From: Candidatus Mailhella merdavium
GTDB taxonomy: Bacteria; Desulfobacterota; Desulfovibrionia; Desulfovibrionales; Desulfovibrionaceae
Assembly (NCBI GenBank): GCA_019119045.1
Contig: DWXS01000061.1
Coordinates: 1-32,116 of the forward strand
DNA: 32,116 nt
Direction: 5' to 3'
The position numbers were made by a program, and so were the translations under genes. Below, piece by piece: positions 15,140-24,207 of the stretch. Below the pieces are notes generated by a model, which was given only the letters and a program-made list of their open reading frames with translations, was not told where the DNA came from and ran no database searches. How positions within the stretch are numbered: position 1 is the first letter of the stretch; each line of letters starts with the position of its first letter.

Positions 15140-16714
15140 TTACACGCTGATGCGTTTGCCGCCGTTGCGCTGGATCCAGAACTCGAACACGGCGCGGGAG
15201 ACAAAAATGGCGGTGAACATGGAAGCCACAATACCGAGGGAAAGCGTCACGGCAAAGCCGCGAATGGGTCCCGTGCCGAACTGGTACAGAATGGCCGCCG
15301 CAATAATCGTGGTAAGGTTCGAGTCGGTGATGGAGATGCTGGCTCTGCTGAAGCCTGCCTCCACAGCTTCCGTAGGACTGAGACCGAGTTTTAGTTCCTC
15401 GCGGATGCGCTCATAAATAAGCACGTTGGCGTCGACGGCCATGCCGATGGTCAGCACGATCCCCGCTATACCGGGCAGGGTCAGCGTCGCGCCGAAGGCG
15501 GTCATTCCCGCCATGAGCAGCGTCATGGTGAAACAGAGCATGATATCCGCTATCAAGCCGGACACGGCGTAATACAGCGGCATGATGATGACAACAGCCA
15601 GCGCGCCCACCAGCGCGGCGAGAATGCCGCTTTCAATGGATTCCTGCCCCAGGGAAGGGCCGACCGTGCGTTCTTCCAGCACGGTGACGGGAGCGGGCAG
15701 AGAGCCGGCGCGCAACACCACGGCCAGATCCTGCGCTTCTGCCAGCGTGAAATTTCCTGTGATCACGGCCTTGCCGCCGGAAATACGGCTCTGGATAACC
15801 GGCGCGGAGTAGACCTTGCCGTCCAGCACAATGGCCATGCGGCGGCCTATGTTATCGCCCGTGATCCGTTCAAATATGCTGCCGCCGCGCGAGTTGAACT
15901 CCAGCGCGACATGAATCTGCCCGTTCTGGTCGTACTGCGGGCGGGCATTGGTGATGTTCTCCCCGCTCATGAGCGACTGGGAATCCAGCACCAGAGAATT
16001 TCCGCCCGTGCCGTTCTTCTCCACATAGGGGAAAAGAGCAGTTCCCTCGGGCAGCATCATACCGGTCGGGTCAACATCGTCGCGCACCAGATGAAATTCC
16101 AGATGCGCAGTCTGACCGACAATCTGAATGGCCCGCTCCGGATCGGTCAGACCGGGAAGCTGCACCTGCACCTGATTATCCGACTGCTTGCGGATATCCG
16201 GCTCGGCCACGCCGAACTGGTCGATACGGTTGCGGATGGTGCGCACCACCTGATCCAGCGTCATGTCCTCGGCCTGCTTGCGCGCCGCGGCGGAAAGGCC
16301 AATCACATAAGTCCGCCCGAGATTTCCTGAGGAAGAAGACTGCACGGCAAGGTCGGGATAGTATTTACGCAGCATATCCTCAAAGGAGGAAGCCTGATCC
16401 TCCCTGGGAAGCACCACTTCCAGCAGGCCTTCCGCATTGAGGCGCGGCTTGAGCAGGCTGATCTTGTCTTCCAGGGCGCGTTCGCGCATATCCTGTCCGG
16501 AAGAGGCCAGCGTATTCTGGATGGCTTTTTCCACATCCACGCCGAGGGTCAGATTCATCCCTCCCTTGAGGTCCAGCCCCAGATTGATACGCGCCTGCGG
16601 AAAGAAGCGCGCCAGGGGGCCTTGCCCCACCTGCGGCAGATTGGGCAACGCGTACCACAGCGCGGCCAGAAACACGACGAGAGAGAAGGCAAGGCGCCAA
16701 CGCACAGCTTTCAT
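15140..16714 (-). CDS. secD: Protein translocase subunit SecD
   Basis: 524-aa SecD, forming with SecF (and YajC) the accessory complex that pulls preproteins through SecYEG. After the first membrane helix the D1 motif GLDLKGGMNLTLGVD lies at 46-60, followed by the large periplasmic domain. The C-terminal membrane part contains LPGIAGIVLTIGMAVDANVLIYERIREE with the conserved Asp of the proton path, then ITDSNLTTIIAAAILYQFGTGPIRGFA. Length is typical for non-enterobacterial SecD. The ATG at 16714 is preceded by AAAGGAA at 6 nt. yajC lies upstream after a 186-nt gap containing a hairpin. Confidence 0.95.
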   Translation of the reverse strand: MKAVRWRLAFSLVVFLAALWYALPNLPQVGQGPLARFFPQARINLGLDLKGGMNLTLGVDVEKAIQNTLASSGQDMRERALEDKISLLKPRLNAEGLLEVVLPREDQASSFEDMLRKYYPDLAVQSSSSGNLGRTYVIGLSAAARKQAEDMTLDQVVRTIRNRIDQFGVAEPDIRKQSDNQVQVQLPGLTDPERAIQIVGQTAHLEFHLVRDDVDPTGMMLPEGTALFPYVEKNGTGGNSLVLDSQSLMSGENITNARPQYDQNGQIHVALEFNSRGGSIFERITGDNIGRRMAIVLDGKVYSAPVIQSRISGGKAVITGNFTLAEAQDLAVVLRAGSLPAPVTVLEERTVGPSLGQESIESGILAALVGALAVVIIMPLYYAVSGLIADIMLCFTMTLLMAGMTAFGATLTLPGIAGIVLTIGMAVDANVLIYERIREELKLGLSPTEAVEAGFSRASISITDSNLTTIIAAAILYQFGTGPIRGFAVTLSLGIVASMFTAIFVSRAVFEFWIQRNGGKRISV

Positions 16715-16806
16715 CAACTATTCCTTTGCATCTAAGACCGGATTTCCGGATTCCGGAAGCCTCTCTGAACGCAGGCCGGAAACGGCGCGCCCTTCCGGTG
16801 AACATC

Positions 16807-16837
16807 GAGCCGGTCCTCCACCGGGGCGAACCGGCTC
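16807..16837 (-). other. Hairpin between yajC and secD
   Basis: GAGCCGGT (16807-16814) and ACCGGCTC (16830-16837) form a perfect 8-bp stem with a 15-nt loop. No T-run follows on either strand, so it is probably an intercistronic mRNA structure rather than a terminator. Confidence 0.35.
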
Positions 16838-16900
16838 TGCCCCGGGCGTCCGGCAGGATATACCTGTCCATAACGCCCGGTTCCTCCAGAATTCCGAAAT

Positions 16901-17266
16901 CTACTTGTTGTTTTCGGGTGCGGGCTCGACTTTGTCCAGTTCCTTGGGATCATAGGTGCCCGTAATGTAGCCGCGGGGCACGCGAACCTTGCTGTCGCCG
17001 AGATCGATGGTGAAAATATTGTTTTCAACTTCCAGAATACGGCCGAGCAGACCGCCGGAAGTGATAACGTAATCACCCTTCTTAAGCGCGTCGAGCATGG
17101 CCCGGTGCTGCTTGGCGCGCTTCTGCTGCGGACGGATCAGCAGGAAATAAAACACCGCGAACATGAGAACAAGGGGCATGAGCATGCCCAGAATGCCGCC
17201 GGTGGGATCCCCGGCAGCTCCGCCTGCGGGAGCGCCCGCAGCGGCATGAGCGAGAGAAACGAACAT
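16901..17266 (-). CDS. yajC: Preprotein translocase subunit YajC
   Basis: 121-aa single-span membrane protein of the SecDF-YajC complex. A Gly/Ala-rich N-terminus leads into the hydrophobic helix LMPLVLMFAVFYFLLIRP, immediately followed by the hallmark RPQQKRAKQH. Next come LKKGDYVITSGGLLGRI and a small SH3-like cytoplasmic domain. The tail is charged (PKELDKVEPAPENNK). I prefer the ATG at 17266 (CGGAG 6 nt upstream, and relatives start near here); an ATG at 17299 would add 11 residues, with its GGAGG about 12 nt away. It is divergent from argB. Confidence 0.92.
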   Translation of the reverse strand: MFVSLAHAAAGAPAGGAAGDPTGGILGMLMPLVLMFAVFYFLLIRPQQKRAKQHRAMLDALKKGDYVITSGGLLGRILEVENNIFTIDLGDSKVRVPRGYITGTYDPKELDKVEPAPENNK

Positions 17267-17438
17267 GTTTGCTCCGATAAGAAGGTTAGGATTCAACATT
17301 GACCCGGATCGCCTCCGGGGAACCTCCGTGAGGGCGGGTACCCGGAAGGGAACCCGCTGAATGCGCGCTTGCGCGCCAACCCGTTGTTAATTACCTTGTC
17401 GGGGCTGATTAGGCAACGTCTTTTGTAAGGAGCCGCAC

Positions 17439-18362
17439 ATGCCGACCGAAGCGAAGGAATCCATCCCCCAGCGGGACAAAATCAGGGAACAGGCGCAGAT
17501 TCAGTCCCGGGTTCTCATCGAGAGCCTGCCCTATCTGCGGCGTTATCAGGATCAGATCATCGTCATCAAGTACGGCGGACACGCAATGACGGACGAAGCC
17601 CTCAAACAGGCCTTTGCCCTCAATGTCGCCCTGCTCAAGCTGGTGGGCATACACCCGGTCATCGTACACGGAGGCGGCCCCCAGATCAACGCCATGCTGG
17701 GCAAACTGGAAATCAAGGCGGAATTCCGCCAGGGACAGCGCGTCACGGACGACGCCACCATGAACGTGGTGGAAATGGTTCTGGTGGGTTCGGTCAACAA
17801 GGATATCGTCAACTGGCTGAACCGCGCCGGAGCCCGTGCCGTGGGGCTGTCCGGCAAGGACGGTATGCTGCTGGAAGCCCGCAAGCGCGAACTTGTGATA
17901 CGCCGTGAAGACGCCCCGCCGGAAATTATCGACCTCGGCAACGTGGGGCAGGTGACCAATGTGAATACAGCTCTCATCCATTCCCTGATCCGTGACGGCT
18001 TTGTGCCGGTCATCGCGCCTGTCGGCGTGGACAGTGAAGGCCATACCTACAACATCAACGCCGACTCCGTGGCCGGAGCCGTGGCCGGAGCCTTGCGGGC
18101 AAAGCGTCTGCTCATGCTCACCGATGTGGAAGGCCTGCTGGATAAAAACGGCGCGCTGATCTCCGATCTCACTGCTTCCCGCGCCCGGGATCTTCAGGCC
18201 GACGGAACCATAAGCGGCGGTATGATCCCGAAGATGGAATGTTGCCTCTCCGCTCTGGCTGACGGTGTGGATATGGTCACCATCGTGGACGGAAGAGTAG
18301 AAAACTGTATTCTTCTGGAATTGCTCACCGACAAAGGTATCGGCACCGCCCTCACGCTGTAG
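17439..18362 (+). CDS. argB: Acetylglutamate kinase
   Basis: 307-aa cytoplasmic kinase that phosphorylates N-acetyl-L-glutamate, the second step of arginine synthesis. Motifs seen: KYGGHAM at 44-50 (phosphate-binding Lys and Gly-rich loop), VHGGGPQI at 76-83, [15 protein letters not shown] (substrate site), [11 protein letters not shown], and ISGGMIPKM near the C-terminus. An N-terminal helix of about 25 residues before the kinase fold ([19 protein letters not shown]) is a feature of hexameric, arginine-inhibited enzymes, so feedback inhibition is likely. AAGGAG precedes the ATG. It is a single gene followed by a strong terminator, divergent from yajC across 172 nt. Confidence 0.95.
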   Translation: MPTEAKESIPQRDKIREQAQIQSRVLIESLPYLRRYQDQIIVIKYGGHAMTDEALKQAFALNVALLKLVGIHPVIVHGGGPQINAMLGKLEIKAEFRQGQRVTDDATMNVVEMVLVGSVNKDIVNWLNRAGARAVGLSGKDGMLLEARKRELVIRREDAPPEIIDLGNVGQVTNVNTALIHSLIRDGFVPVIAPVGVDSEGHTYNINADSVAGAVAGALRAKRLLMLTDVEGLLDKNGALISDLTASRARDLQADGTISGGMIPKMECCLSALADGVDMVTIVDGRVENCILLELLTDKGIGTALTL

Positions 18363-18373
18363 AGCGCATATAT

Positions 18374-18412
18374 CCGAGACCGGGGATGCTCCCCGGTCTC
18401 GGAATCTCTTTC
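18374..18412 (+). terminator. Intrinsic terminator of argB
   Basis: CCGAGACCGGGG (18374-18385) pairs perfectly with CCCCGGTCTCGG (18391-18402) around a 5-nt loop, a 12-bp GC-rich stem. It is followed by a T-rich tail AATCTCTTTC and starts 11 nt after the argB stop. Confidence 0.88.
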
Positions 18413-18672
18413 TCTTCCCTGCCCGAAAAAATACAATGGGAACAGCCTGAGGATGCTCTGCACTTCGTATGCCGCACAAGTTCCCGGAGCCAGACAAAAC
18501 GAGACTACGCCGCGACACAGGAGCCGCCGTAATGTTTTGGCAACCTGCCCCATGCGTCCCGCAGAACGTACAGGTATGAACGCAGAGCAAGCTCCGGCAC
18601 ATGCGTAAAAGCGGCAAAGCGAGGCATAGAATTCTGTGCGACAGAGACGTTCAAGAGCAAAACGCTCTGGCA

Positions 18673-18722
18673 AACGGCTCCCGTATTTCAGTGAAGAAAC
18701 GACGAGCAGCGTTCGAGCCGTT
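18673..18722 (-). repeat. Long-loop inverted repeat at the cluster end
   Basis: AACGGCTC (18673-18680) and GAGCCGTT (18715-18722) form an 8-bp stem with a 34-nt loop. On the minus strand the stem is reached 13 nt after the GT9 stop and ends in TTT, so a weak terminator is possible. Stems of this length and spacing do occur by chance. Confidence 0.35.
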
Positions 18723-18735
18723 CCCCAAGCCCGAC

Positions 18736-19848
18736 TCAATTTTCCGAACTGCGTGCGCGTTCTTCTTTCAGAAAGCTGCGGATCATGGCCTCCACAGGTT
18801 CCATGGGAATACCCCGCATATCGGGCGTATCGCTCTCCGGTGTAACGTTGGCGTCATATTTGCCGAGCGTGCCCCAGACTGTGGCCGAATATCTGGTAGT
18901 GACAGATAACACCGGTATGTCAAGAGCCGCAGCAACATGGGTCGGACCGCTTGAACCGGCGACCAGAGCGCAGCACGTCTGCAAAAAAGCCCCGCTTTCC
19001 TGAAGCGTACTCCCGGTAAAATACATGAGACGAGGATGCTCCATACCCGAAAAAGCCTGAAGCAGCGGTCTGTCTGACGGGCCGGTCAGAACGGCTATTT
19101 CAAGATCCTCTTCGTCCGCCAGCAGCCTTGAGGCCAGCTCCCGGAATTTTTCTGGAGGCCAGCGTTTCATCACCTTTTTTATATTACCTATGAACAGTGC
19201 CAGCCTGCGCCTGCCGGAGCCGACAGGGAAACGCTGACGCATACTCTGTGTCAAGGCTTCGGGCACAATGAAATCCATATGCGGCAAATCTGCCGCTATG
19301 CCAAGGCTTTCGAGCTTTTCCAACATGTCCAGCGTAACCTGAACGCTTTTTCCTTGCGGAAGAAGCGTGTAGACGCCGCCGAACCCCCATGCCACCCGGC
19401 CATGGCGCAGGGGAGGCCCGCTGAACCCTACACGCTCGGGTATCCCCGATAAGGCGATCAAAAAACTCGCGCTGCGGGAATTGCTGTTGAATACAAAGGC
19501 AGCATCATACTTTTCCGCACGCAGGCGAGCCACAAGTCCAGGCCATGTCAACGGATGCTTGCGATCGTATATGAGAATATTGTCAAGCCAGGGATTCCCC
19601 TGTATGGCCGGCATATTATGTGCAGAGGCCAGCATATCGATATGAGCATGAGGCAGGGCACGACGCACCGCACGAATACAGGGCGTCGTCACAAGCATGT
19701 CGCCGATGCGATCCGTGCGAACCAGCAGCAGTTTGCGGCTGTTCAAAAGTTTGCTTTCAGGAAAAAGTTTTTCTGTTTCGGATGCTTTTATGCGGGGTAA
19801 TATGTCTTGACTTTCAGAGTCTGCAAAAGGCAGGGTCAGAACTTTCAA
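18736..19848 (-). CDS. Glycosyltransferase family 9 (heptosyltransferase-like)
   Basis: 370-aa GT9 protein, probably adding a heptose or other sugar to LPS core or a related surface glycan on the cytoplasmic face. The N-terminal domain shows RKLLLVRTDRIGDMLVTTPCIRAVRRALP, the GT9 acceptor-side motif. The C-terminal nucleotide-sugar domain has FIGNIKKVMKRWPPEKF and VAGSSGPTHVAAALDIPVLSV, matching the GPxHxAAA motif. No usable ATG lies at the right place: GGGAGGA sits 7 nt before a TTG at 19848 that opens MKVLTLPF, so a TTG start is chosen. The frame is open upstream to 19995, but those residues lack family likeness. It is the last gene of the seven-gene minus-strand cluster, 118 nt after the previous stop. 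Confidence 0.8.
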   Translation of the reverse strand: MKVLTLPFADSESQDILPRIKASETEKLFPESKLLNSRKLLLVRTDRIGDMLVTTPCIRAVRRALPHAHIDMLASAHNMPAIQGNPWLDNILIYDRKHPLTWPGLVARLRAEKYDAAFVFNSNSRSASFLIALSGIPERVGFSGPPLRHGRVAWGFGGVYTLLPQGKSVQVTLDMLEKLESLGIAADLPHMDFIVPEALTQSMRQRFPVGSGRRRLALFIGNIKKVMKRWPPEKFRELASRLLADEEDLEIAVLTGPSDRPLLQAFSGMEHPRLMYFTGSTLQESGAFLQTCCALVAGSSGPTHVAAALDIPVLSVTTRYSATVWGTLGKYDANVTPESDTPDMRGIPMEPVEAMIRSFLKEERARSSEN

Positions 19849-19966
19849 CTGAAATCCTCCCGATATTGTTGATGATACGGCAACCAGGTATATGTATCTG
19901 AAAAAGCGGAATCTCTCTATACCAAGGACAACGGCCCTGCTGCCTGCCCTCTGGCCGGCCTTGCCC

Positions 19967-21268
19967 TTATACCTCACTCTTTCCGCACGCTCCATCCCGG
20001 ATGGCTACGAGTTGATCCGCAACGACGCTTCCCGCCCGGCCGAAGCTCCATACAGCTTCGTCCCTCAAGGCCCGCAGACGTACCGAAAAATCTGGATTTT
20101 CCGTCACCTCGCGCACAATATCCGGCAGACGCGGCAGATCATCCAGCGTAATCTGTCTGCCCACAATATCCAGTACCCCGAGTTCCCAGGCCGGCCAGGG
20201 TAGATCATTGCCGTCCAGGCCCCGTAAATCCGGTTCAAAGGCCAGTGTCAGCACCGGACGTTCCAGAAGAAAGGCAAAATCAAATACTATGCCGGAAAGA
20301 TCCGACACGAGAACATCCGATTCGCTCATAACTGCAAGCCCGTCAGGCTCTGCATCCCAGCGTACATTCGGAAATGCTTCCAGAGCCTGGGCCAGTTCCT
20401 GCAACAGCTCTGGTTCCGCTATACGGCTCTGCGGATGAGGACGAATACATACGTCATAGCCGGAACGGGCCAGTGGCTCCAGCAGGTGTAGCCCGTACAA
20501 ACGCAAAAGGCCGTTCCTCCCCCAGGTAGGCGCAACAAGTATGCGCGGAAGCTCCCCCTCTTTCCGTGTCCGTTTTTCAAACTTCTTCAAACGATCCGCC
20601 ATGACATCCAGATAAGGACACCCGCATGCGGGCAGCTCCTTGGGCTTTGTTCCTCGTAGTTTCTCCAGCGCCCGAAGGGAACGTACCTGATGAGGGCCGC
20701 TGCACAGCACGCTGTCGAAATAGTCAAAGGAATAGAGCTTGTAAATAGCCATGTCCGTCACGGAATGAACCATATGGGCATAGTGTCGCACACCGGGAGA
20801 ACGGCGTATCTGAAGCACATCCAGACCGGGAGTCGTCAGCACACATACCTCGGCCTCAAGCATATTGAGGAAGGAATAGGCCCGGTTTCCCGTTCCGATG
20901 AAGCGAGTTCTTACCCCGGATAGAGAGCAGCTCAAGCCAGGATCTCCTTCATCCGAACTCAGATAGAGGCAACTTTCTCCCCGCGCGCTCAACGCCTCCA
21001 GCACGGGCCGAAAAGTATTCCAATAACTTCTGCCTTCCGACCAGAATACCAAGCCCTCTTTTTCCCGTTGTTTCCTCAGACCTGCAAGGGAATAAAAAAA
21101 ACCCGTGCCTTTGTAATATATACCCTTCAGCAGAAAAAACAGCGTAGCTGCGATGCCCACAAGAGCAGAAACCAGCATGCTTCCCGTGCCCGGATCGAGA
21201 TAGGCGAAGGCAGGAGCGGCAGGGATCAGCGTCAGGGCAAGCGCCGCGCAGAGACAGTGCAGAAACAT
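19967..21268 (-). CDS. CDP-glycerol glycerophosphotransferase-like (TagF family)
   Basis: 433-aa protein. The first 22 residues look like a signal peptide or signal anchor (HCLCAALALTLIPAAPAFA). It is followed by YLDPGTGS and a second hydrophobic helix (SALVGIAATLFFLLKGIYY), then a basic stretch. The rest matches the TagF/TagB (Glyphos_transf) fold: HYAHMVHSVTDMAIYKLYSFDYFD, ILVAPTWGRNG, CIRPHPQSRI, and VLVSDLSGIVFDFAFLLERPVLTL, counterpart of the family motif TDYSSxxFDxxxLxRP. These enzymes transfer a phospho-polyol from a CDP donor onto a growing glycan or lipid. The ATG at 21268 shares its A with the TGA of the upstream fusion gene; a GTG one codon earlier is possible. Its actual donor is unknown. 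Confidence 0.78.
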   Translation of the reverse strand: MFLHCLCAALALTLIPAAPAFAYLDPGTGSMLVSALVGIAATLFFLLKGIYYKGTGFFYSLAGLRKQREKEGLVFWSEGRSYWNTFRPVLEALSARGESCLYLSSDEGDPGLSCSLSGVRTRFIGTGNRAYSFLNMLEAEVCVLTTPGLDVLQIRRSPGVRHYAHMVHSVTDMAIYKLYSFDYFDSVLCSGPHQVRSLRALEKLRGTKPKELPACGCPYLDVMADRLKKFEKRTRKEGELPRILVAPTWGRNGLLRLYGLHLLEPLARSGYDVCIRPHPQSRIAEPELLQELAQALEAFPNVRWDAEPDGLAVMSESDVLVSDLSGIVFDFAFLLERPVLTLAFEPDLRGLDGNDLPWPAWELGVLDIVGRQITLDDLPRLPDIVREVTENPDFSVRLRALRDEAVWSFGRAGSVVADQLVAIRDGACGKSEV

Positions 21269-24207
21269 CACTTCACCTTCTCCCAGTTATCACGTTTGAA
21301 CATGCTCCCTGTTACTCTGTATAGTTCGTCAATCTGGAATCCTGTGCTGGACTCCGGCCCCGCCTGCCACGCGCCGATCGCATGCCAGCGCACACGCCCG
21401 GGATCTTCCCAAGGAAGATTCCCTGTCCATTCCGCCCCTGACAAATCCTTTTCCATCAGCAGGCGTATGTCCGCAGAGGTCATGGGGCTGGAATTCTCCA
21501 GCATGGCTCCATGTGCATTTCTGTTTTTGACTAACAGCAGAGAATGAGGTCGCCCGGGATATTCCCCGCCAAAAGTTTTTCCGAGACTCGCGCTGTCATG
21601 TTCATCATGATCGGAAACGATGAAAATCTGCGTGTTATCGTACACGCCTTCTGCTTTCATCCAGTCAAACCAACGCGTCAGGGCAAGTATGCCGCACCGT
21701 TCGCTGATATAGTGTTCAGGTATGATGCCATCAACAAGCTGGGTAGAGCCTGGAGTATCCGGATAGGGATCGTCAGAGGTAGGCATACAGGTAGCAGCAT
21801 CCATACGCCAGGGGTTGTGGGTCAACTCATTAAGGAGAAAAGTATAGACGTTTCCTCCTGACTTTACACTAGACCATTGCGGAAGTCCGTCCAACATGGA
21901 ATAACTTTCCACGGCAGTATCCAGCACATATACCGTATGCATCCACTTGCCCCGACGGTATATATGCCGACGCAGGCTCAGCGGCGTCATATTGAACACA
22001 CCCACGGCCGCAGGAAAAAGACCGGGCAGGCCGTCTCCCCGTGCCGAAACGCCGTGTTCACGTTCCCAACGATTACGATAGGCATGGCTGATTTTGCTCA
22101 GCGCAAGCACTTCCGGCCCGGCATAACGGCGGAGGGTATCGGGGCGCAACCATCCGCCATCGACAATGTTCACAGTAAAATTCCGCTCCGTAAGGCTGTT
22201 GAAAAAGGACCCTACAGACTTATGAACTCTCTCAATCAGAGATGCTTCCCCCTCTGAAGAAGCTGCATTGTTATGTATCGGAGCAAGTTCACTGCCGGAA
22301 ATAATAGCGGGCAGACTGAAATAGGTACTGTTCCCAACAGCCAGCGTATCGGGATACCAGACAAAGCCGTCCAGTTTCTTACGCAGTTCCGGTTCGTCCA
22401 GAACCATGCGCCCCATATGATCGCCGGTGAACATATCCATTACAATCACCACGACGTTCACACCGTCACGGCTCAGCCCGAACAGCCTCTCGTTATAAGG
22501 AGGAAGCTCTGCATCTCCCGTATTCCGTTCCATCTCCGGAACGAAAGCCGTTGCCAGCGTAAACAGACTGAAGCCCATGGTAACAACGGCTCCGACCTGT
22601 ATCAGGCCGCGCAGCACAGAAAGTTTTCTTCTCCATGCAGCCAACAGCACCAGCGCAGCAGCGCTCCCCAGCAGAAGCAAGTCAATGCCAGGATCTGCCG
22701 GATTGTTCAGTCTGTTCTCATACTGGAGCTGAAAGCCGTTGATGACCCCGTAGCGACCGGAAAACATAAAGACATACACAGCCGCCGCCAGAGCCATCCA
22801 GGCCGTCAGCAGAGAAAGAACGTAACGGGTTCCCCGCCAGGCGAACTTCCAGATCAACGCCGACACCAGAAATACCAGAAAACATACCCAGGTCAGCCCT
22901 GCGGCTGAGGACGCAAACTCTCCATTAAAAAATACTGGATCCGAGGCAAACATACCGGAAGGCACATACCAGCAGACCAGCGTCAGAATCCAGCACAAAG
23001 AGGCAAGGGCCAGCCCCTTTGTCACCTGAGGCAGGCGCGGCATACCGGCAGCCCATGTACTCGCATAACAGCCCAACACAACCAGCAATGCAGCGACAAC
23101 GAGCTGACGGCCCAGAATCGAGGAGGCATACCCCGTAACAATCCAGTGAACCAGCACAATAATCTGGAACAGCAGGGCAAGCAGGGCAAGCGCAATCAAA
23201 ATCAGCGGACGGCTGCCGTTTTCCTTCCGCAGGCGGGGAAGTCGCGCTGCAGAAAGCAGGCACAACAGAACAAGACTGAAACGTGACAGATACTGGACAA
23301 AAAGTTTTCCCTCGTCCCCGAAGCGTATTCTTCCGTCACAGGCAAGAGTCAGCCCCATAAAAGCGAGGACAAGCAGGGGCAGCACTAGGTTCGAAAAACG
23401 TGTGAAATAACTTTTGCCGAAAAAAAAGCCTGAGGGATTTTCTTCTTTCGCCGGATACACGGGGACGGAAGCCTGCATGTGTTTTTTCCCGGAAGCATCC
23501 AGAGACTGCCCGTGATCAAGTATCTTTAATTTCTCGTATACAATATTTTTGCACAGGGAGAACACGTTATTGCATGTCCAGTAAAATACCAGACCGGATG
23601 CCGCATCATACAGGAGGACAAGAAAGAGCGCCGCAATACCATACAGCTGTATTTTATCCCGGCGCGTCAGGCGTCGGGTATACACCTGTGCGGATATAAG
23701 ATTGACTGCCGTCATCACAAAAGGCAGCAGGTTCACGGCAAGACCGCCGAGAACCAAGATTCCGTCCGGCTCCGCAAGATTGACAAGAGGACCGAAGGAC
23801 ACACCGCGCAGCGGAGTATAATGGCTCAAAAAATGATATGCGGCAAAAAAGAATGGTACCTGAATCAGAAAGCCGAAACTTGTCCGCACGGCAAAAATAG
23901 GATGATAGCCATGCTGACGATAAAGAGTCCGAATCATGGCGTAGCGTTCCTGCCCTCGGTACACAGCACGGATTTCGGCAAGTTTGGGAGCCATGCCGTA
24001 CTGGACACGCCGCTCCGCCTCCTGCCAAGTCTCCGCAAGATGATAGAACGGCAGAAGCACAATGTTCACGACAAGACTCATGAACACAAGAGCAAGCCCC
24101 CACGATCCGCTCCAAGCATGACCGAAATCAAGCGCAAGACGCATTCCCGCCTCAAGCGGTGCAATCAAGGTTAAATACAGATATTCAGACACGAGCCTTT
24201 CCCCCAT
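21268..24207 (-). CDS. YidC/Oxa1-like and AlkP-superfamily (sulfatase-like) fusion
   Basis: 979-aa protein with an unusual architecture. Residues 1-230 match the YidC/Oxa1 insertase core without a large periplasmic domain: first helix, ALVFMSLVVNIVLLPFY, a charged hairpin with MAPKLAEIRAVYRG, FGFLIQVPFFFAAYHFL, and VFYWTCNNVFSL. The groove Arg of YidC appears replaced by Asn48. Residues about 270-555 hold roughly 8-9 more membrane helices. From about 570 a periplasmic alkaline-phosphatase-superfamily domain follows: VNVVVIVMDMF (metal ligand Asp591), GNSTYFSLPAIISG (putative nucleophile Thr628, EptA-like), LNELTHNPW (His797), SDHDEH (865-870) and GRPHSL (His888). Such domains transfer phosphoethanolamine or phosphoglycerol, or hydrolyse sulfate esters. 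It overlaps the upstream permease gene by 23 nt. A GTG at 24192 is an alternative start. Confidence 0.8.
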   Translation of the reverse strand: MGERLVSEYLYLTLIAPLEAGMRLALDFGHAWSGSWGLALVFMSLVVNIVLLPFYHLAETWQEAERRVQYGMAPKLAEIRAVYRGQERYAMIRTLYRQHGYHPIFAVRTSFGFLIQVPFFFAAYHFLSHYTPLRGVSFGPLVNLAEPDGILVLGGLAVNLLPFVMTAVNLISAQVYTRRLTRRDKIQLYGIAALFLVLLYDAASGLVFYWTCNNVFSLCKNIVYEKLKILDHGQSLDASGKKHMQASVPVYPAKEENPSGFFFGKSYFTRFSNLVLPLLVLAFMGLTLACDGRIRFGDEGKLFVQYLSRFSLVLLCLLSAARLPRLRKENGSRPLILIALALLALLFQIIVLVHWIVTGYASSILGRQLVVAALLVVLGCYASTWAAGMPRLPQVTKGLALASLCWILTLVCWYVPSGMFASDPVFFNGEFASSAAGLTWVCFLVFLVSALIWKFAWRGTRYVLSLLTAWMALAAAVYVFMFSGRYGVINGFQLQYENRLNNPADPGIDLLLLGSAAALVLLAAWRRKLSVLRGLIQVGAVVTMGFSLFTLATAFVPEMERNTGDAELPPYNERLFGLSRDGVNVVVIVMDMFTGDHMGRMVLDEPELRKKLDGFVWYPDTLAVGNSTYFSLPAIISGSELAPIHNNAASSEGEASLIERVHKSVGSFFNSLTERNFTVNIVDGGWLRPDTLRRYAGPEVLALSKISHAYRNRWEREHGVSARGDGLPGLFPAAVGVFNMTPLSLRRHIYRRGKWMHTVYVLDTAVESYSMLDGLPQWSSVKSGGNVYTFLLNELTHNPWRMDAATCMPTSDDPYPDTPGSTQLVDGIIPEHYISERCGILALTRWFDWMKAEGVYDNTQIFIVSDHDEHDSASLGKTFGGEYPGRPHSLLLVKNRNAHGAMLENSSPMTSADIRLLMEKDLSGAEWTGNLPWEDPGRVRWHAIGAWQAGPESSTGFQIDELYRVTGSMFKRDNWEKVK

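Larger units (their letters stand above)
18363..18735. other. Convergent intergenic region between argB and GT9 gene
   Basis: 373 nt between the argB stop and the stop of the minus-strand glycosyltransferase. The left end holds the argB terminator and the right end a long-loop inverted repeat (18673-18722), both listed. Short open frames in between show no ribosome binding site or family likeness. Confidence 0.5.

Noticed and set aside
11814..18663. Shared 18-nt string AGCGTTTTGCTCT-n-GAAC near 11814 (plus) and 18663 (minus)
   Set aside because: One match of this length with a mismatch is about what chance gives in 32 kb on two strands; the flanks do not match.
18654..18668. AGAGC/GCTCT mini-hairpin near the cluster end
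   Set aside because: Only 5 bp and no T-run after it; too weak to call a terminator.
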